8,356 nt of DNA from Ilumatobacter sp. (GCA_029263275.1 JAJCXU010000661.1:1-8356), one strand, 5' to 3'. Numbered from the stretch's first letter, positions 1 to 6,652 are shown. Notes: generated from the letters alone by a model not told the origin. Numbers and translations are program-made.

Positions 1-247
1 GATCGGGTGATCCGAGCACGAGCGCCTCGTCACCGAGGTCGGCCACCACGAAATCGAGCGGGCGGTGACGGATGGGAATCGTGACGTGGAAGGCAGCGGC
101 CTGGTCGAGGAAGCCCGGCGTGGGCAGCGGGGATGCGGTGACGCCGTGTTCGGTGATCAGGCCTGCGTGCTGCGGCGATGCCGTAGCGACGCGACGCGCG
201 AACGCGTCGAGCGCATCACCGGTGAGTTGCTCGAGGTTGCTCATCAT
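1..247 (-). CDS. Small protein coupled to the metallopeptidase gene, 3' end missing; possible immunity protein
   Basis: The first 82 codons are visible before the window edge; the protein starts MMSNLEQLTGDALDAFA. The ATG at 247 overlaps the TGA of the upstream metallopeptidase gene (ATGA), and a moderate ribosome-binding sequence (GGACAGGA) lies just before it; a second ATG at 244 is an alternative start. No signal peptide or membrane segment is visible, so the product is probably cytoplasmic. The visible part has a helical, Leu/Ala-rich N-terminus followed by a more beta-like stretch (FHVTIPIRHRPLDFVVADLG). I do not recognise the family. Its place directly after, and translationally coupled to, a modular protein ending in a zinc-peptidase domain is the layout of a toxin-immunity pair. 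It could equally be a chaperone or an unrelated operon member. The gene is convincing; its role is speculative. Confidence 0.66.
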   Translation of the reverse strand, partial: MMSNLEQLTGDALDAFARRVATASPQHAGLITEHGVTASPLPTPGFLDQAAAFHVTIPIRHRPLDFVVADLGDEALVLGSPD

Positions 248-1803
248 CGTCCTGTCCGTGGTGGTGGGTTGTATGCAGCGTCGTAGCTCTTGCCGTAGTA
301 GTCGGGGTATGTCTGCCCGTTCGTACTCGCCGTGACTTCGCCGTCGATGAAGCCCTTCTTCACGCGGGCCTTGCCTGCGTCCTCACCGATCTTCTTCAAC
401 TCGGCGGGCGTGGCATCCGGGTGCTCGAGCTTGTGCTTGTTGATCGCCTCAGTTTCGGCGGCGTGGTATTCGTTCTCGAGGGGGAATGTGTCCGGCGGTG
501 TCTTGCCGCCCGCCCGCAGTTGATCGTTCGACAGGATCGATTCGACGGTGCCCTGCGTCTCCTGCTCGATCATCGTGTCAACGTATGTGGTCTTACTCCC
601 ACTGGCCCATGCAGCGTTACTGTCCGCGTTGTTCTCGGCATGGTTGACCTCGTGGACGAGGATCTGCGCAGCGTCGTGGTTGTCCTTCGCATCGATGTAG
701 ATCTCGGGAGGAGGCCCGGCGTTCCAAGAGGACCCGCCACCTGACGTGAGCACCACCGTGATGTTGTTGTCGTCGATGTACTTCTGTGCGTCCGCTCCGA
801 GTTTGCTGCCGTTGAGCACCGACTCCATGCCGTCGAATGTTGGCGTGTCAGTCATCGCTGGCGGGACAACGGGTGGATCGACGGGCGGATCCGTCGGCGG
901 CTCGGCTGGCGGCTCGGCTGGCGGTTCGGCTGGCGGTTCAGCCGGGGGCCCCACTGGGGGTTCGACCGGAGGTTCCACTGGGGGTTCGACCGGAGGTTCC
1001 ACAGGCGGATCGACCGGAGGTTCCACTGGGGGTTCCACAGGCGGCTCGACCGGCGGGTCCACGGGCGGATCGACAGGAGGATCGACCGGCGGGTCTACTG
1101 GCGGGTCGACAGGAGGATCAACCGGCGGGTCCACGGGCGGATCAACCGGCGGATCAACCGGCGGCTCAACCGGCGGGTCCACGGGAGGCTCAACCGGCGG
1201 GTCCACGGGCGGATCTACGGGCGGCTCAACCGGCGGCTCCACTGGAGGTACGGCTGGCGGTTCGGTGGGTTGGACCAGGACCAGTGGGCCATCGATCGTG
1301 CCGTCGGGATTGTTCCCCCAGATCACACCTTGGATCGGCCCACCCTCGGGAAGGCCGGCCGAGGTCGGGACATACGACGTGGAACCGTCCGGGTTCTGCA
1401 CCGGCTCGATCTGGCCCGATTCCACCAGGACATCAATCGCCTCTTGACCATCGAGCGTGACGAGTTCGTCCATGGGCGGCGCATCAGCGTCTGGAGGTGT
1501 CGAGTCGGGGTCGGGACCTCCGCTGCTCGCCGCCGCCCCACCGATGTCTCCGCCCGTGGCGGCTGCCGCGGCTGCACCCGATGCTGCGGCTGCGGTGCTC
1601 GCGGATTGCGAGACGACGATGCTGATCGCAGCGACAGCGACACCGATCGCGGTACCGATCACGGTCGTTGTCGCGTTGTACGTCTGGGTCTGCTGACAGT
1701 CGAGTTCGTTCGAGCAGTTGTCAGCGAACACCGCGGTCGCGCGCACGAGGGCAATCACGACGCCTCCAAGCGCACCGAGGAGGACGCGGCGGAACCTACT
1801 CAC
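244..1803 (-). CDS. Membrane-anchored or exported protein with Pro-rich repeat linker and C-terminal HExxH metallopeptidase domain
   Basis: The 519-aa product starts at a GTG that overlaps the TAG of the gene before it by 8 bases, with a G-rich ribosome-binding sequence (GGTGGGG) upstream. Residues 1-27 look like a signal peptide (Arg-rich start, hydrophobic core about 7-20, AVFA then DN). A second hydrophobic segment spans about 46-64, and Cys30/Cys36 could form a disulfide. Residues 65-180 are Ala/Gly-rich, then acidic. Residues 182-316 are about 33 Pro-Pro-x-x units, mostly PPVD and PPVE. The C-terminal domain (317-519) holds HEVNH at 384-388, a zincin HExxH motif. Glutamates in IEQETQGTVE (412-421) or ENEYHAAETE (443-452) are candidates for the third zinc ligand. 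Such domains at the end of long modular proteins are known in bacterial polymorphic toxins and effectors; toxin activity here is inferred. If both hydrophobic segments behave as predicted, the C-terminal domain would face the cytoplasm, which is odd for an exported protease. Substrate unknown. Confidence 0.8.
   Translation of the reverse strand: MSRFRRVLLGALGGVVIALVRATAVFADNCSNELDCQQTQTYNATTTVIGTAIGVAVAAISIVVSQSASTAAAASGAAAAAATGGDIGGAAASSGGPDPDSTPPDADAPPMDELVTLDGQEAIDVLVESGQIEPVQNPDGSTSYVPTSAGLPEGGPIQGVIWGNNPDGTIDGPLVLVQPTEPPAVPPVEPPVEPPVDPPVDPPVEPPVDPPVEPPVDPPVDPPVDPPVDPPVDPPVDPPVDPPVDPPVDPPVEPPVEPPVEPPVDPPVEPPVEPPVEPPVEPPVGPPAEPPAEPPAEPPAEPPTDPPVDPPVVPPAMTDTPTFDGMESVLNGSKLGADAQKYIDDNNITVVLTSGGGSSWNAGPPPEIYIDAKDNHDAAQILVHEVNHAENNADSNAAWASGSKTTYVDTMIEQETQGTVESILSNDQLRAGGKTPPDTFPLENEYHAAETEAINKHKLEHPDATPAELKKIGEDAGKARVKKGFIDGEVTASTNGQTYPDYYGKSYDAAYNPPPRTGR
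856..1260 (-). repeat. 12-bp coding minisatellite encoding a (Pro-Pro-x-x)n linker
   Basis: About 33 tandem 12-bp units encode residues 182-316 of the 519-aa protein. Most units are PPVD or PPVE, with PPAE, PPTD and PPVG variants near the C-terminal end. The period is exact at the protein level, while third positions vary between units, so the array is not a single recent duplication. The tract should form a stiff, extended acidic polyproline-rich spacer between the N-terminal anchor and the peptidase domain. Tandem repeats of this kind are prone to length change, so unit number may vary between strains. Confidence 0.93.
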
Positions 1804-2449
1804 GACCCCACCGTCGGAGGGATTCGCCGAGCACGAGGCCCCATATCGCGTGTCCGACGAGGCCTGACATCAAGAAGCCGGGATTGTCGAGCCGCAGCTG
1901 CATCAGCGTCGGATACGACCACATCATGAACGCCTGCAGCCCCATCGCCCAGATCAATCCGGCGATCGCTCCGCCGCGTGGCCGCATCAAGGCGAACATC
2001 ACGCCGAAGCCGAGCCCGTTCCAGAAGTGGTAGGCCCAGCCCACACCTATCGCGACAGCCGTCGTGCGCGGCTGGTCGGTGATCAACTCACCAAAGATGG
2101 GCATCGCTCGATACGGGTTGAAGTGGTAGCGGAAGATCCACATCAGCGGCGGACGAATCGCGTCGTACGCCAGCGTTGCAACAAGGCCCCACAGCGCGCC
2201 ACTGAGGGCACGGTCGGCAAATCGGTCGAGTTCACGAAACCGGTGACGGCTGGCGAAGACCATGCCCATGAGCAGCAGTGCGCCGGGCAGCACGATCAAC
2301 GGAACGGTGACGCGCATCGGGACCGGCCCGAACGTCTCGGACAGGATGGCCGCTCCGGACAGCCCACCGAGGACCACACCCAGCACGATGACCCGAGTGG
2401 ATGGTCCGGCGCCCACGTCTTCGCCCTGAGTTGTTGTCGTGTCGGTCAT
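1796..2449 (-). CDS. Six-span integral membrane protein of unknown function
   Basis: The 217-aa product has about six hydrophobic segments, near residues 19-38, 47-66, 81-97, 130-155, 160-180 and 190-207, after a short polar Thr-rich N-terminus. Polar residues in or beside the spans could be functional: the YDAIRPP stretch (95-101), GWAYHFWNG (137-145) and GHAIWGLVLGE (199-209). The ATG start overlaps the stop codon of the preceding gene (ATGA), and GGGAG lies 7 bases upstream, so the start is well supported. Its stop overlaps the GTG of the metallopeptidase gene by 8 bases. The GHAIWGLVLG ending loosely recalls small uncharacterised membrane families, but I cannot assign one with confidence. 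It could help export, anchor or regulate the peptidase encoded next, or form a complex with the other six-span protein of the operon; this is inference from context. Confidence 0.8.
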   Translation of the reverse strand: MTDTTTTQGEDVGAGPSTRVIVLGVVLGGLSGAAILSETFGPVPMRVTVPLIVLPGALLLMGMVFASRHRFRELDRFADRALSGALWGLVATLAYDAIRPPLMWIFRYHFNPYRAMPIFGELITDQPRTTAVAIGVGWAYHFWNGLGFGVMFALMRPRGGAIAGLIWAMGLQAFMMWSYPTLMQLRLDNPGFLMSGLVGHAIWGLVLGESLRRWGRE

Positions 2450-3336
2450 GTTGATGCTCCCGGTTCTCTCGGTGCCGGTTGCGGAGCCGCCGGTGATGCT
2501 GGGGTTTGTGGTGATGGCGTCATCGAGAGGCGTTCCCCAACTGCGCCGGCGATGTCGCCGCCTCTTGGCGAGAGCATCAGATACGCAAGTGCGAGCCCGA
2601 TCAGGACGACGAACTGCTCCTTCTGAGCGGTGTCGGAGACGCGATCCTGGTTGGTGATCAACAAGGACACGCCGGTCGGGATGGCGACCGTGATCAAGAT
2701 CCGCCCAATCGTTGGAATGCCCTCACGCTTCTCGAAGAACCCCGGCATCTTGAGTTGGAGCGCGGGGCCGTAACGCACAACGGCGTACGTGTACACCCCG
2801 ACGATCGCGGGGAACGCCTTCTGCGGGAGGATGCCGGATTGACCACCGGTTGATGCGTGACTTCCTGCCCACACCAGTAGGAAAAGCAGGGTGGCCAGCA
2901 GCGGCCCGACGAGTGGACGTGCGCCTGGATGCAGCGATGTGGAGAGCTTGGCGATCCACTTGGCCAGCTGCTTGCGCAGCACGAACACCGCCACACCGAT
3001 GCCGAGTGGCCCGACCATCTTCCACGCAGCGACCGTCGCAGCGCACGTTCGCATCTCGCTCGTGCCCGGCTGTTTGGCTGCGCAGTTCTTGTCGCCGACG
3101 ATGTCGTTGACGATCTCGGTCGGCCAGGCGAACGGCACCCACAAGATGTAGGAGAGCAGCACGCCGACGCCGAGGACGACAAGCAGTGACAACGCTCCCG
3201 ACCCGTCGCGCTCCAACATCGCGAAGAAGTCGTTGAGATTCTTCGCCGGCTCCGCCGACTCGGGTGAGTTGGTCGTGGGCTCGGGCGTGGTCGACGACTC
3301 CGGTTGTCCTTCTGGTATCGGTGCGTGATCGGTCAT
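2446..3336 (-). CDS. Six-span integral membrane protein with disordered Pro-rich ends
   Basis: The 296-aa product begins [10 protein letters not shown]. The frame is open 15 codons further up, but the ATG at 3336 is chosen because it forms an ATGA overlap with the stop of the preceding gene and has GGGAGGG 8 bases upstream. Residues 1-32 are polar and Pro/Glu/Ser/Thr-rich. Hydrophobic spans lie near 49-70, 107-120, 142-158, 174-188 (weaker), 211-228 and 241-256. The tail (272-296) is Pro/Ala-rich. The loop after the first span holds Cys85 and Cys98, which could form a disulfide if the loop is outside. The segment from about 230 to 258 ([28 protein letters not shown]) looks compact and may be the conserved core. 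I do not recognise the family. With the 217-aa protein it gives the operon about twelve membrane spans, enough for a channel, transporter or scaffold; the role is unknown. Confidence 0.82.
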   Translation of the reverse strand: MTDHAPIPEGQPESSTTPEPTTNSPESAEPAKNLNDFFAMLERDGSGALSLLVVLGVGVLLSYILWVPFAWPTEIVNDIVGDKNCAAKQPGTSEMRTCAATVAAWKMVGPLGIGVAVFVLRKQLAKWIAKLSTSLHPGARPLVGPLLATLLFLLVWAGSHASTGGQSGILPQKAFPAIVGVYTYAVVRYGPALQLKMPGFFEKREGIPTIGRILITVAIPTGVSLLITNQDRVSDTAQKEQFVVLIGLALAYLMLSPRGGDIAGAVGERLSMTPSPQTPASPAAPQPAPREPGAST

Positions 3337-3893
3337 GCTGGCGGCCCTCCCAGCTTCCGATTGTCGATCCAAGCGACCCACCCATTCGCGAGCCTAATCT
3401 TGGCCCAGGCGCCCCAGACGCGGACGACTTCCAGCTCGACGCCGGGTGCCAGCCTTCCGCTTGGCGTGGACTCGGGATCCGGTTCGGCCCACAACGTGAG
3501 ACCGCTCGACGGGACGCGATGCGTCGCAGCCCAGTCGCCCGATAGGGAGATCTCCGGGACTGTCGTCGCGGCCGCTGCTGGGATCGTTGCGACCGGTTCC
3601 GGTTCCGGTTCGGCGACTGGTTCGGGCTCGGGCTCGGGTTCAGGTTCCGGCGCGGGTTCCGGGACTGGCTCGGGCTCCGTTTCGATGTCGGTTTCCGGCT
3701 CGGGCTCGGGCTCGGGCTCCGCGGCTGGTTCCGGCTCCGGGACTGGTTCCGGCACGGGCTCACGGTCGGGTTCCGGCTCTGGCTCGCGCACCAGCTCCGG
3801 CACGGCATCAAAGCTCTTGCCGCATGTCCGGCAGAAGCGGTCGGCCGGGATGAGCGGCGTGCCACAGCCCGTGCAGAAAGCGGGCCTGTTCAT
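3333..3893 (-). CDS. Zinc-ribbon protein with Glu-Pro linker and C-terminal SH3-like domain; first gene of the operon
   Basis: The 186-aa product starts at the ATG at 3893, chosen because AAGGG lies 6 bases upstream and the zinc ribbon follows at once. A longer start at 3968 would add 25 residues but has no ribosome-binding sequence. Residues 6-28 form a small zinc ribbon with Cys7, Cys10, Cys21 and Cys24 (CTGC and CRTC). Residues 33-100 are almost entirely Glu and Pro. Residues about 126-181 match a bacterial SH3-like fold ([42 protein letters not shown]). No signal peptide or membrane span is seen, so it is probably cytoplasmic. That is unusual, because bacterial SH3-like domains mostly act outside the cell on the wall. 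Zinc-ribbon plus disordered linker plus sensor or binding domain is a common adaptor layout. Its stop overlaps the next start (ATGA). Function unknown; the domain calls are by eye. Confidence 0.82.
   Translation of the reverse strand: MNRPAFCTGCGTPLIPADRFCRTCGKSFDAVPELVREPEPEPDREPVPEPVPEPEPAAEPEPEPEPETDIETEPEPVPEPAPEPEPEPEPEPVAEPEPEPVATIPAAAATTVPEISLSGDWAATHRVPSSGLTLWAEPDPESTPSGRLAPGVELEVVRVWGAWAKIRLANGWVAWIDNRKLGGPPA
3594..3785 (-). repeat. Hexanucleotide-like coding repeat encoding a Glu-Pro tract
   Basis: Low-complexity sequence with a 6-bp period (variants of GGTTCC and GGCTCG on the plus strand) encodes residues 37-100 of the zinc-ribbon/SH3 protein, mainly EP dipeptides with a few VP, AA and DIET interruptions. 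It should form a stiff, highly acidic linker. Two genes in the same operon therefore carry Pro-rich acidic spacers built from different repeat units. Confidence 0.85.
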
Positions 3894-4344
3894 CGCTGAC
3901 CCTTGCTGGGGCAGGTCGTCCGATTCGTCATGAGGCGCGGCCGGTTCGAACCGATTCCGAACCGACATCGTGCAGAGGGCCCCGCCCGCATGCGAACTCC
4001 ATACAGCCAGTTCATCTCCTCACGGCTCGCTCCGATAGGGCCGATGGTCACGGGCCGCTCAAACACAGCAATTCAAGTACCACTCACTTCTTGGAACCTC
4101 TCGATCACGATGGTCCGAGGCACGACTGCCCCGAGCGGCCGACCAGTGAGCGCCGTCGGACCGACGACGAGAACAACCTCGGCAAACAGAATGAAACCCA
4201 CGCGAACGCAACGCTTTCCTCAAGGCCGACGCCGAAATGCTCTCACCGGGCAGGTCGTCCCTGCCGCGACGGGTTGTCGGCCCGCTGAAGTAGATGGGTC
4301 AAACGACATCTTCGACAACAACAGGGCCGTGCTAAGCAGACTTG
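3894..4344. other. Divergent intergenic region between the minus-strand operon and rnz
   Basis: About 450 bp without a convincing gene. It must hold the promoter of the leftward operon and probably that of rnz, but no clear -35/-10 pair stands out on either strand. A perfect 12-bp palindrome (CGGTTCGAACCG) lies at 3942-3953, about 50 bp upstream of the first operon ATG. A small hairpin (GGCAGG, 5-base loop, CCTGCC) lies at 4249-4265, about 80 bp before rnz. The open frames crossing the region lack recognisable protein features and run antisense to, or out of frame with, the flanking genes. Confidence 0.6.
3900..3904 (-). promoter_or_regulatory. Ribosome-binding site of the first operon gene
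   Basis: AAGGG on the minus strand, 6 bases before the ATG at 3893. It decides the start of the zinc-ribbon protein against the upstream in-frame ATG at 3968, which has no comparable sequence. Confidence 0.55.
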
Positions 4345-5307
4345 ATGGAGTTGACCTTTCTGGGCACGTCGGCTGGTGCACCCACCAGGCATCGGAACGT
4401 GGCCGGAGTTGCACTGCGGATCGACGGACACTGGGACCTGTTCGACTGCGGCGAAGCAACGCAACACCAACTGTTCCAGACCTCGCTTTCACTCTCGAAA
4501 CTTCGCCGCATCTTCATCAGCCACCTTCACGGCGATCACTGCTTCGGGCTGTTCGGCCTCCTCGGATCACGATCAATGGACGGCTCGACCACTCCCCTGA
4601 CGATCTTCGGACCCCAGGGCCTGCAGACAATGGTCGACACTGTCCTCGAAGCGTCGACCACACACCTGACCCATCCAATGGAGATCCGCGAAGTCGACCC
4701 GGACGGTGGTCGCGTCATCGACGACGACGCAATGACCGTCGACGCGATACCACTCACTCACAGCGTGACGAGCCTCGCCTGGTCGATGCGCGAACAAGAT
4801 CGGCGGGGCGAATTCGACGTCGACGCTGCACGCGCTGCCGGCGTCCCGGAGGGACCGATGTTCGGCCAGCTCCAACACGGTGAATCTGTCGAGTTGAACG
4901 ACGGGCGCACCGTCGAGCCTGGCGATGTCACCGGACCGGCACGCCCAGGCCGCCGGATCGTGATCGCTGGTGACAACGCAGCACCCGCTGCGCTCTTCGA
5001 ACGGACGGGAGGCGCCGACGTTGCCGTGCATGAAGCGACCTACACCGAACCAGTTCTCGCAACACTCGAAGACGACCGCGGCCACAGCACCGCCGCACGA
5101 GTAGCAAGCGCCGCTCAGCTGCACGGCGTCCGAAATCTGATCCTCACCCACTTCAGCCCGCGCTACGCAGATCAAGGGGATGGCCTGACGATCGACGATG
5201 TACGCACCGAGGCTCAGCAACACTTCGAGGGCGGGCTCCACCTCCCCAACGATCTCGACCGATTCGAGATCTCACACGACGGCACGGAGATCCGAGCCGG
5301 GCACTGA
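4345..5307 (+). CDS. rnz: Ribonuclease Z (tRNA 3' endonuclease)
   Basis: The 320-aa product is a complete metallo-beta-lactamase-fold RNase Z, a cytoplasmic zinc-dependent endonuclease that removes 3' trailers from tRNA precursors. Its length is close to that of bacterial RNase Z (about 300-320). The N-terminus MELTFLGTSAGAPT is typical. Metal ligands are visible as HLHGDH (His60, His62, Asp64, His65), His139 (LTHS), Asp210 (AGDN) and His269 (LTHFSPRY). His247 in GHSTA and Glu230 in HEATY match the conserved active-site motifs. The GVPEGPMFGQLQHGE stretch (167-180) matches the family's GP motif region, and the tRNA-binding exosite insert should lie just before it. The ATG at 4345 fits the family N-terminus; a TTG codon just before it is less likely. 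No strong ribosome-binding sequence is seen. It faces away from the operon to its left and converges on the acyl-CoA dehydrogenase gene. No other tRNA-processing gene is in the window. Confidence 0.96.
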   Translation: MELTFLGTSAGAPTRHRNVAGVALRIDGHWDLFDCGEATQHQLFQTSLSLSKLRRIFISHLHGDHCFGLFGLLGSRSMDGSTTPLTIFGPQGLQTMVDTVLEASTTHLTHPMEIREVDPDGGRVIDDDAMTVDAIPLTHSVTSLAWSMREQDRRGEFDVDAARAAGVPEGPMFGQLQHGESVELNDGRTVEPGDVTGPARPGRRIVIAGDNAAPAALFERTGGADVAVHEATYTEPVLATLEDDRGHSTAARVASAAQLHGVRNLILTHFSPRYADQGDGLTIDDVRTEAQQHFEGGLHLPNDLDRFEISHDGTEIRAGH

Positions 5308-5319
5308 GCCCAAACGCGG

Positions 5320-5370
5320 CGAAGGCATGAGGTGCTTGCGCTCATAGTGCGCAACTTCCTCATGCCTTCG
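5320..5370. terminator. Long hairpin between convergent genes, probable bidirectional terminator
   Basis: A 13-bp perfect stem (CGAAGGCATGAGG at 5320-5332 pairs with 5358-5370) encloses a 3/3 internal loop, then a second perfect 6-bp stem (TTGCGC at 5336-5341 with GCGCAA at 5349-5354) and a 7-base loop. It begins 13 bases after the rnz stop and ends 17 bases from the acyl-CoA dehydrogenase stop, the expected place for a shared terminator. There is no clear T-tract on either side, as is common for terminators in high-GC actinobacteria. Confidence 0.75.
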
Positions 5371-5387
5371 GCGGGGATCGGGTCAGG

Positions 5388-6605
5388 TCACTCGATACGC
5401 AGGCCTGATATCGCCCGAGAGATGACCAGCTGTTGGATCTGCTCGGTGCCTTCGAAGATGTCGTGGATCTTCGCGTCACGGTGCCAGCGCTCGACCGGGT
5501 ACTCACGGGTGTAGCCGTAGCCGCCCAGAATCTGGATGGCACGCTCGGTGACCCAGGTGGCGGTGCGTGCGGCCTTCAGCTTGGCCATCGAGCCTTCGGC
5601 ATTGACGAAGCCCTTGTTCTTGCCGAGCCAAGCAGCGCGGTAGATCAGCAGGCGGGACGCCTCGATCTCGGTCGCCATGTCGGCCAGCATGAACGCGATC
5701 GACTGGTTCTGGATGATCGCACGACCGAACGCTTTGCGCTCCTTGGCGTACTCGAGTGAGTACTCGTAGGCGGCACGTGCCACACCAAGCGCCTGAGCGC
5801 CAACGGCGGGCCGAGTGGCCTCGAACGTCTGCATCGCAGCCTGGGCATTGCCCCGCTCACCACGGCGGACACGGGCGAGACGCTCGTCGAGCTTCTCCTT
5901 GCCGCCAAGCAAGCAACGTCCCGGCACACGCACGTCGTCGAGGACGACTTCAGCGGTGTGCGAGGCACGGATGCCGTGCTTCTTGTACTTCTGGCCCTGC
6001 GACAGGCCCTTCGTTCCGGGCGGCACGACGAATGAGGCATGCCCCTTCGACTTCAGTTCCGGGTCAACGACTGCAACAACGACGTGAATGTTCGAGATGC
6101 CACCGTTGGTGATCCACGCCTTGGTGCCGTTGAGTACCCACTCGTCGGTCGCCTCGTCGTACTTGGCCGACGTGCGGTAGCCGCCGACGTCAGAGCCGGC
6201 GTCGGGCTCGGAAGCACAGAACGCACCGAGGGCGAGCTTGCCCTTCTCGTCCTCGTAACACTGCGGCACCCACTCCATCAGCTGCTCAGGCGTAGCCGAC
6301 GAGGCGATGCCTGCGGCAGCGAGACCGGAGCCCATGATGGCCATGCCGATACCGGCGTCGCCCCAGAACAGCTCCTCGATCGCGACGGGCATCGAGAGGC
6401 CGGTCGGGTCGTTCATCATGGCCTCGGCCATGAATTCCCAGCTGTAGAGGCCGATCTCCTTGGCCTGCTCGACGATGGGATACGGGAACTCTTCCTTCTC
6501 GTCCCACTCCTCACCAGCCGGTCGCACCACGTTCTCGGCGAAGTCGTGCACCCACTTCTGGAGTGTCAGCTGGTCCTCGTTCAACTTCATGGAGAAATCA
6601 GTCAT
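5388..6605 (-). CDS. Acyl-CoA dehydrogenase
   Basis: The 405-aa product is a full-length FAD-dependent acyl-CoA dehydrogenase, which oxidises an acyl-CoA thioester to the 2-enoyl-CoA and passes electrons to electron-transfer flavoprotein. Family signature 1 is at 127-140 (GAFCASEPDAGSDV) and signature 2 at about 358-378 (QILGGYGYTREYPVERWHRD). Glu385 in IFEGTEQIQ sits where the catalytic base lies in medium-chain-type enzymes. The order is N-terminal helices (1-125), beta domain (about 126-235) and C-terminal helices (about 250-405). Compared with typical members there is an extra charged stretch near 235-253 (KEKLDERLARVRRGERG) before the AMQTFEATRP helix. The ATG at 6605 is chosen; a GTG two codons upstream is possible. 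It follows the Rieske oxygenase gene after about 120 bp and has its own palindromic operator-like sites immediately upstream, so it is probably separately regulated. Chain length or substrate cannot be read from the sequence. Confidence 0.95.
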   Translation of the reverse strand: MTDFSMKLNEDQLTLQKWVHDFAENVVRPAGEEWDEKEEFPYPIVEQAKEIGLYSWEFMAEAMMNDPTGLSMPVAIEELFWGDAGIGMAIMGSGLAAAGIASSATPEQLMEWVPQCYEDEKGKLALGAFCASEPDAGSDVGGYRTSAKYDEATDEWVLNGTKAWITNGGISNIHVVVAVVDPELKSKGHASFVVPPGTKGLSQGQKYKKHGIRASHTAEVVLDDVRVPGRCLLGGKEKLDERLARVRRGERGNAQAAMQTFEATRPAVGAQALGVARAAYEYSLEYAKERKAFGRAIIQNQSIAFMLADMATEIEASRLLIYRAAWLGKNKGFVNAEGSMAKLKAARTATWVTERAIQILGGYGYTREYPVERWHRDAKIHDIFEGTEQIQQLVISRAISGLRIE

Positions 6606-6613
6606 GTCCACAA

Positions 6614-6629
6614 GTTACCCGCCGGTAAC
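6614..6629. promoter_or_regulatory. Perfect 16-bp palindrome, candidate TetR-family operator
   Basis: GTTACC, 4-base spacer, GGTAAC: perfect 6-bp arms, ending 8 bp upstream of the acyl-CoA dehydrogenase ATG. Its size and symmetry are typical of TetR-family operators, which often control acyl-CoA dehydrogenase genes in actinobacteria. The site is close enough to the start codon to block transcription or early elongation. No regulator gene is in the window. Confidence 0.6.
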
Positions 6630-6636
6630 CGGGTTG

Positions 6637-6652
6637 TCTACCAAGCGGTAAC
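6637..6652. promoter_or_regulatory. Second, degenerate copy of the operator-like palindrome
   Basis: TCTACC, 4-base spacer, GGTAAC: the same 6-4-6 layout as the perfect site, with two mismatches in the left arm. Its centre is 23 bp from that of the perfect site, about two helical turns, which suggests cooperative binding of two regulator dimers. Confidence 0.5.

Noticed and set aside
746..1447. Plus-strand open frame with a Gly-Gly-Ser-Thr repeat
   Set aside because: It is the antisense shadow of the Pro-Pro-x-x minisatellite. The minus-strand frame has the signal peptide, HEVNH domain and overlapping junctions, so that is the real gene.
2723..3865. 380-codon minus-strand open frame overlapping the zinc-ribbon and first membrane-protein genes
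   Set aside because: Arg/Ser/Pro-rich out-of-frame shadow; the two real genes have a zinc ribbon, membrane spans and ATGA coupling.
3938..3963. GGTTCGAACC resembling a tRNA T-loop
   Set aside because: No flanking 5-bp T-stem, acceptor stem or anticodon arm can be built around it.
3909..4260. 13-bp direct repeat (GGGCAGGTCGTCC) at 3909-3921 and 4248-4260
   Set aside because: One exact 13-mer pair is near chance expectation in 8 kb of GC-rich DNA, and nothing between the copies looks like a mobile element.
3903..4883. 326-codon plus-strand open frame covering the intergenic region and the first half of rnz
   Set aside because: It overlaps the certain RNase Z gene in another frame, has Arg/Thr/Pro-rich composition typical of shadow frames in high-GC DNA, and shows no recognisable domain.
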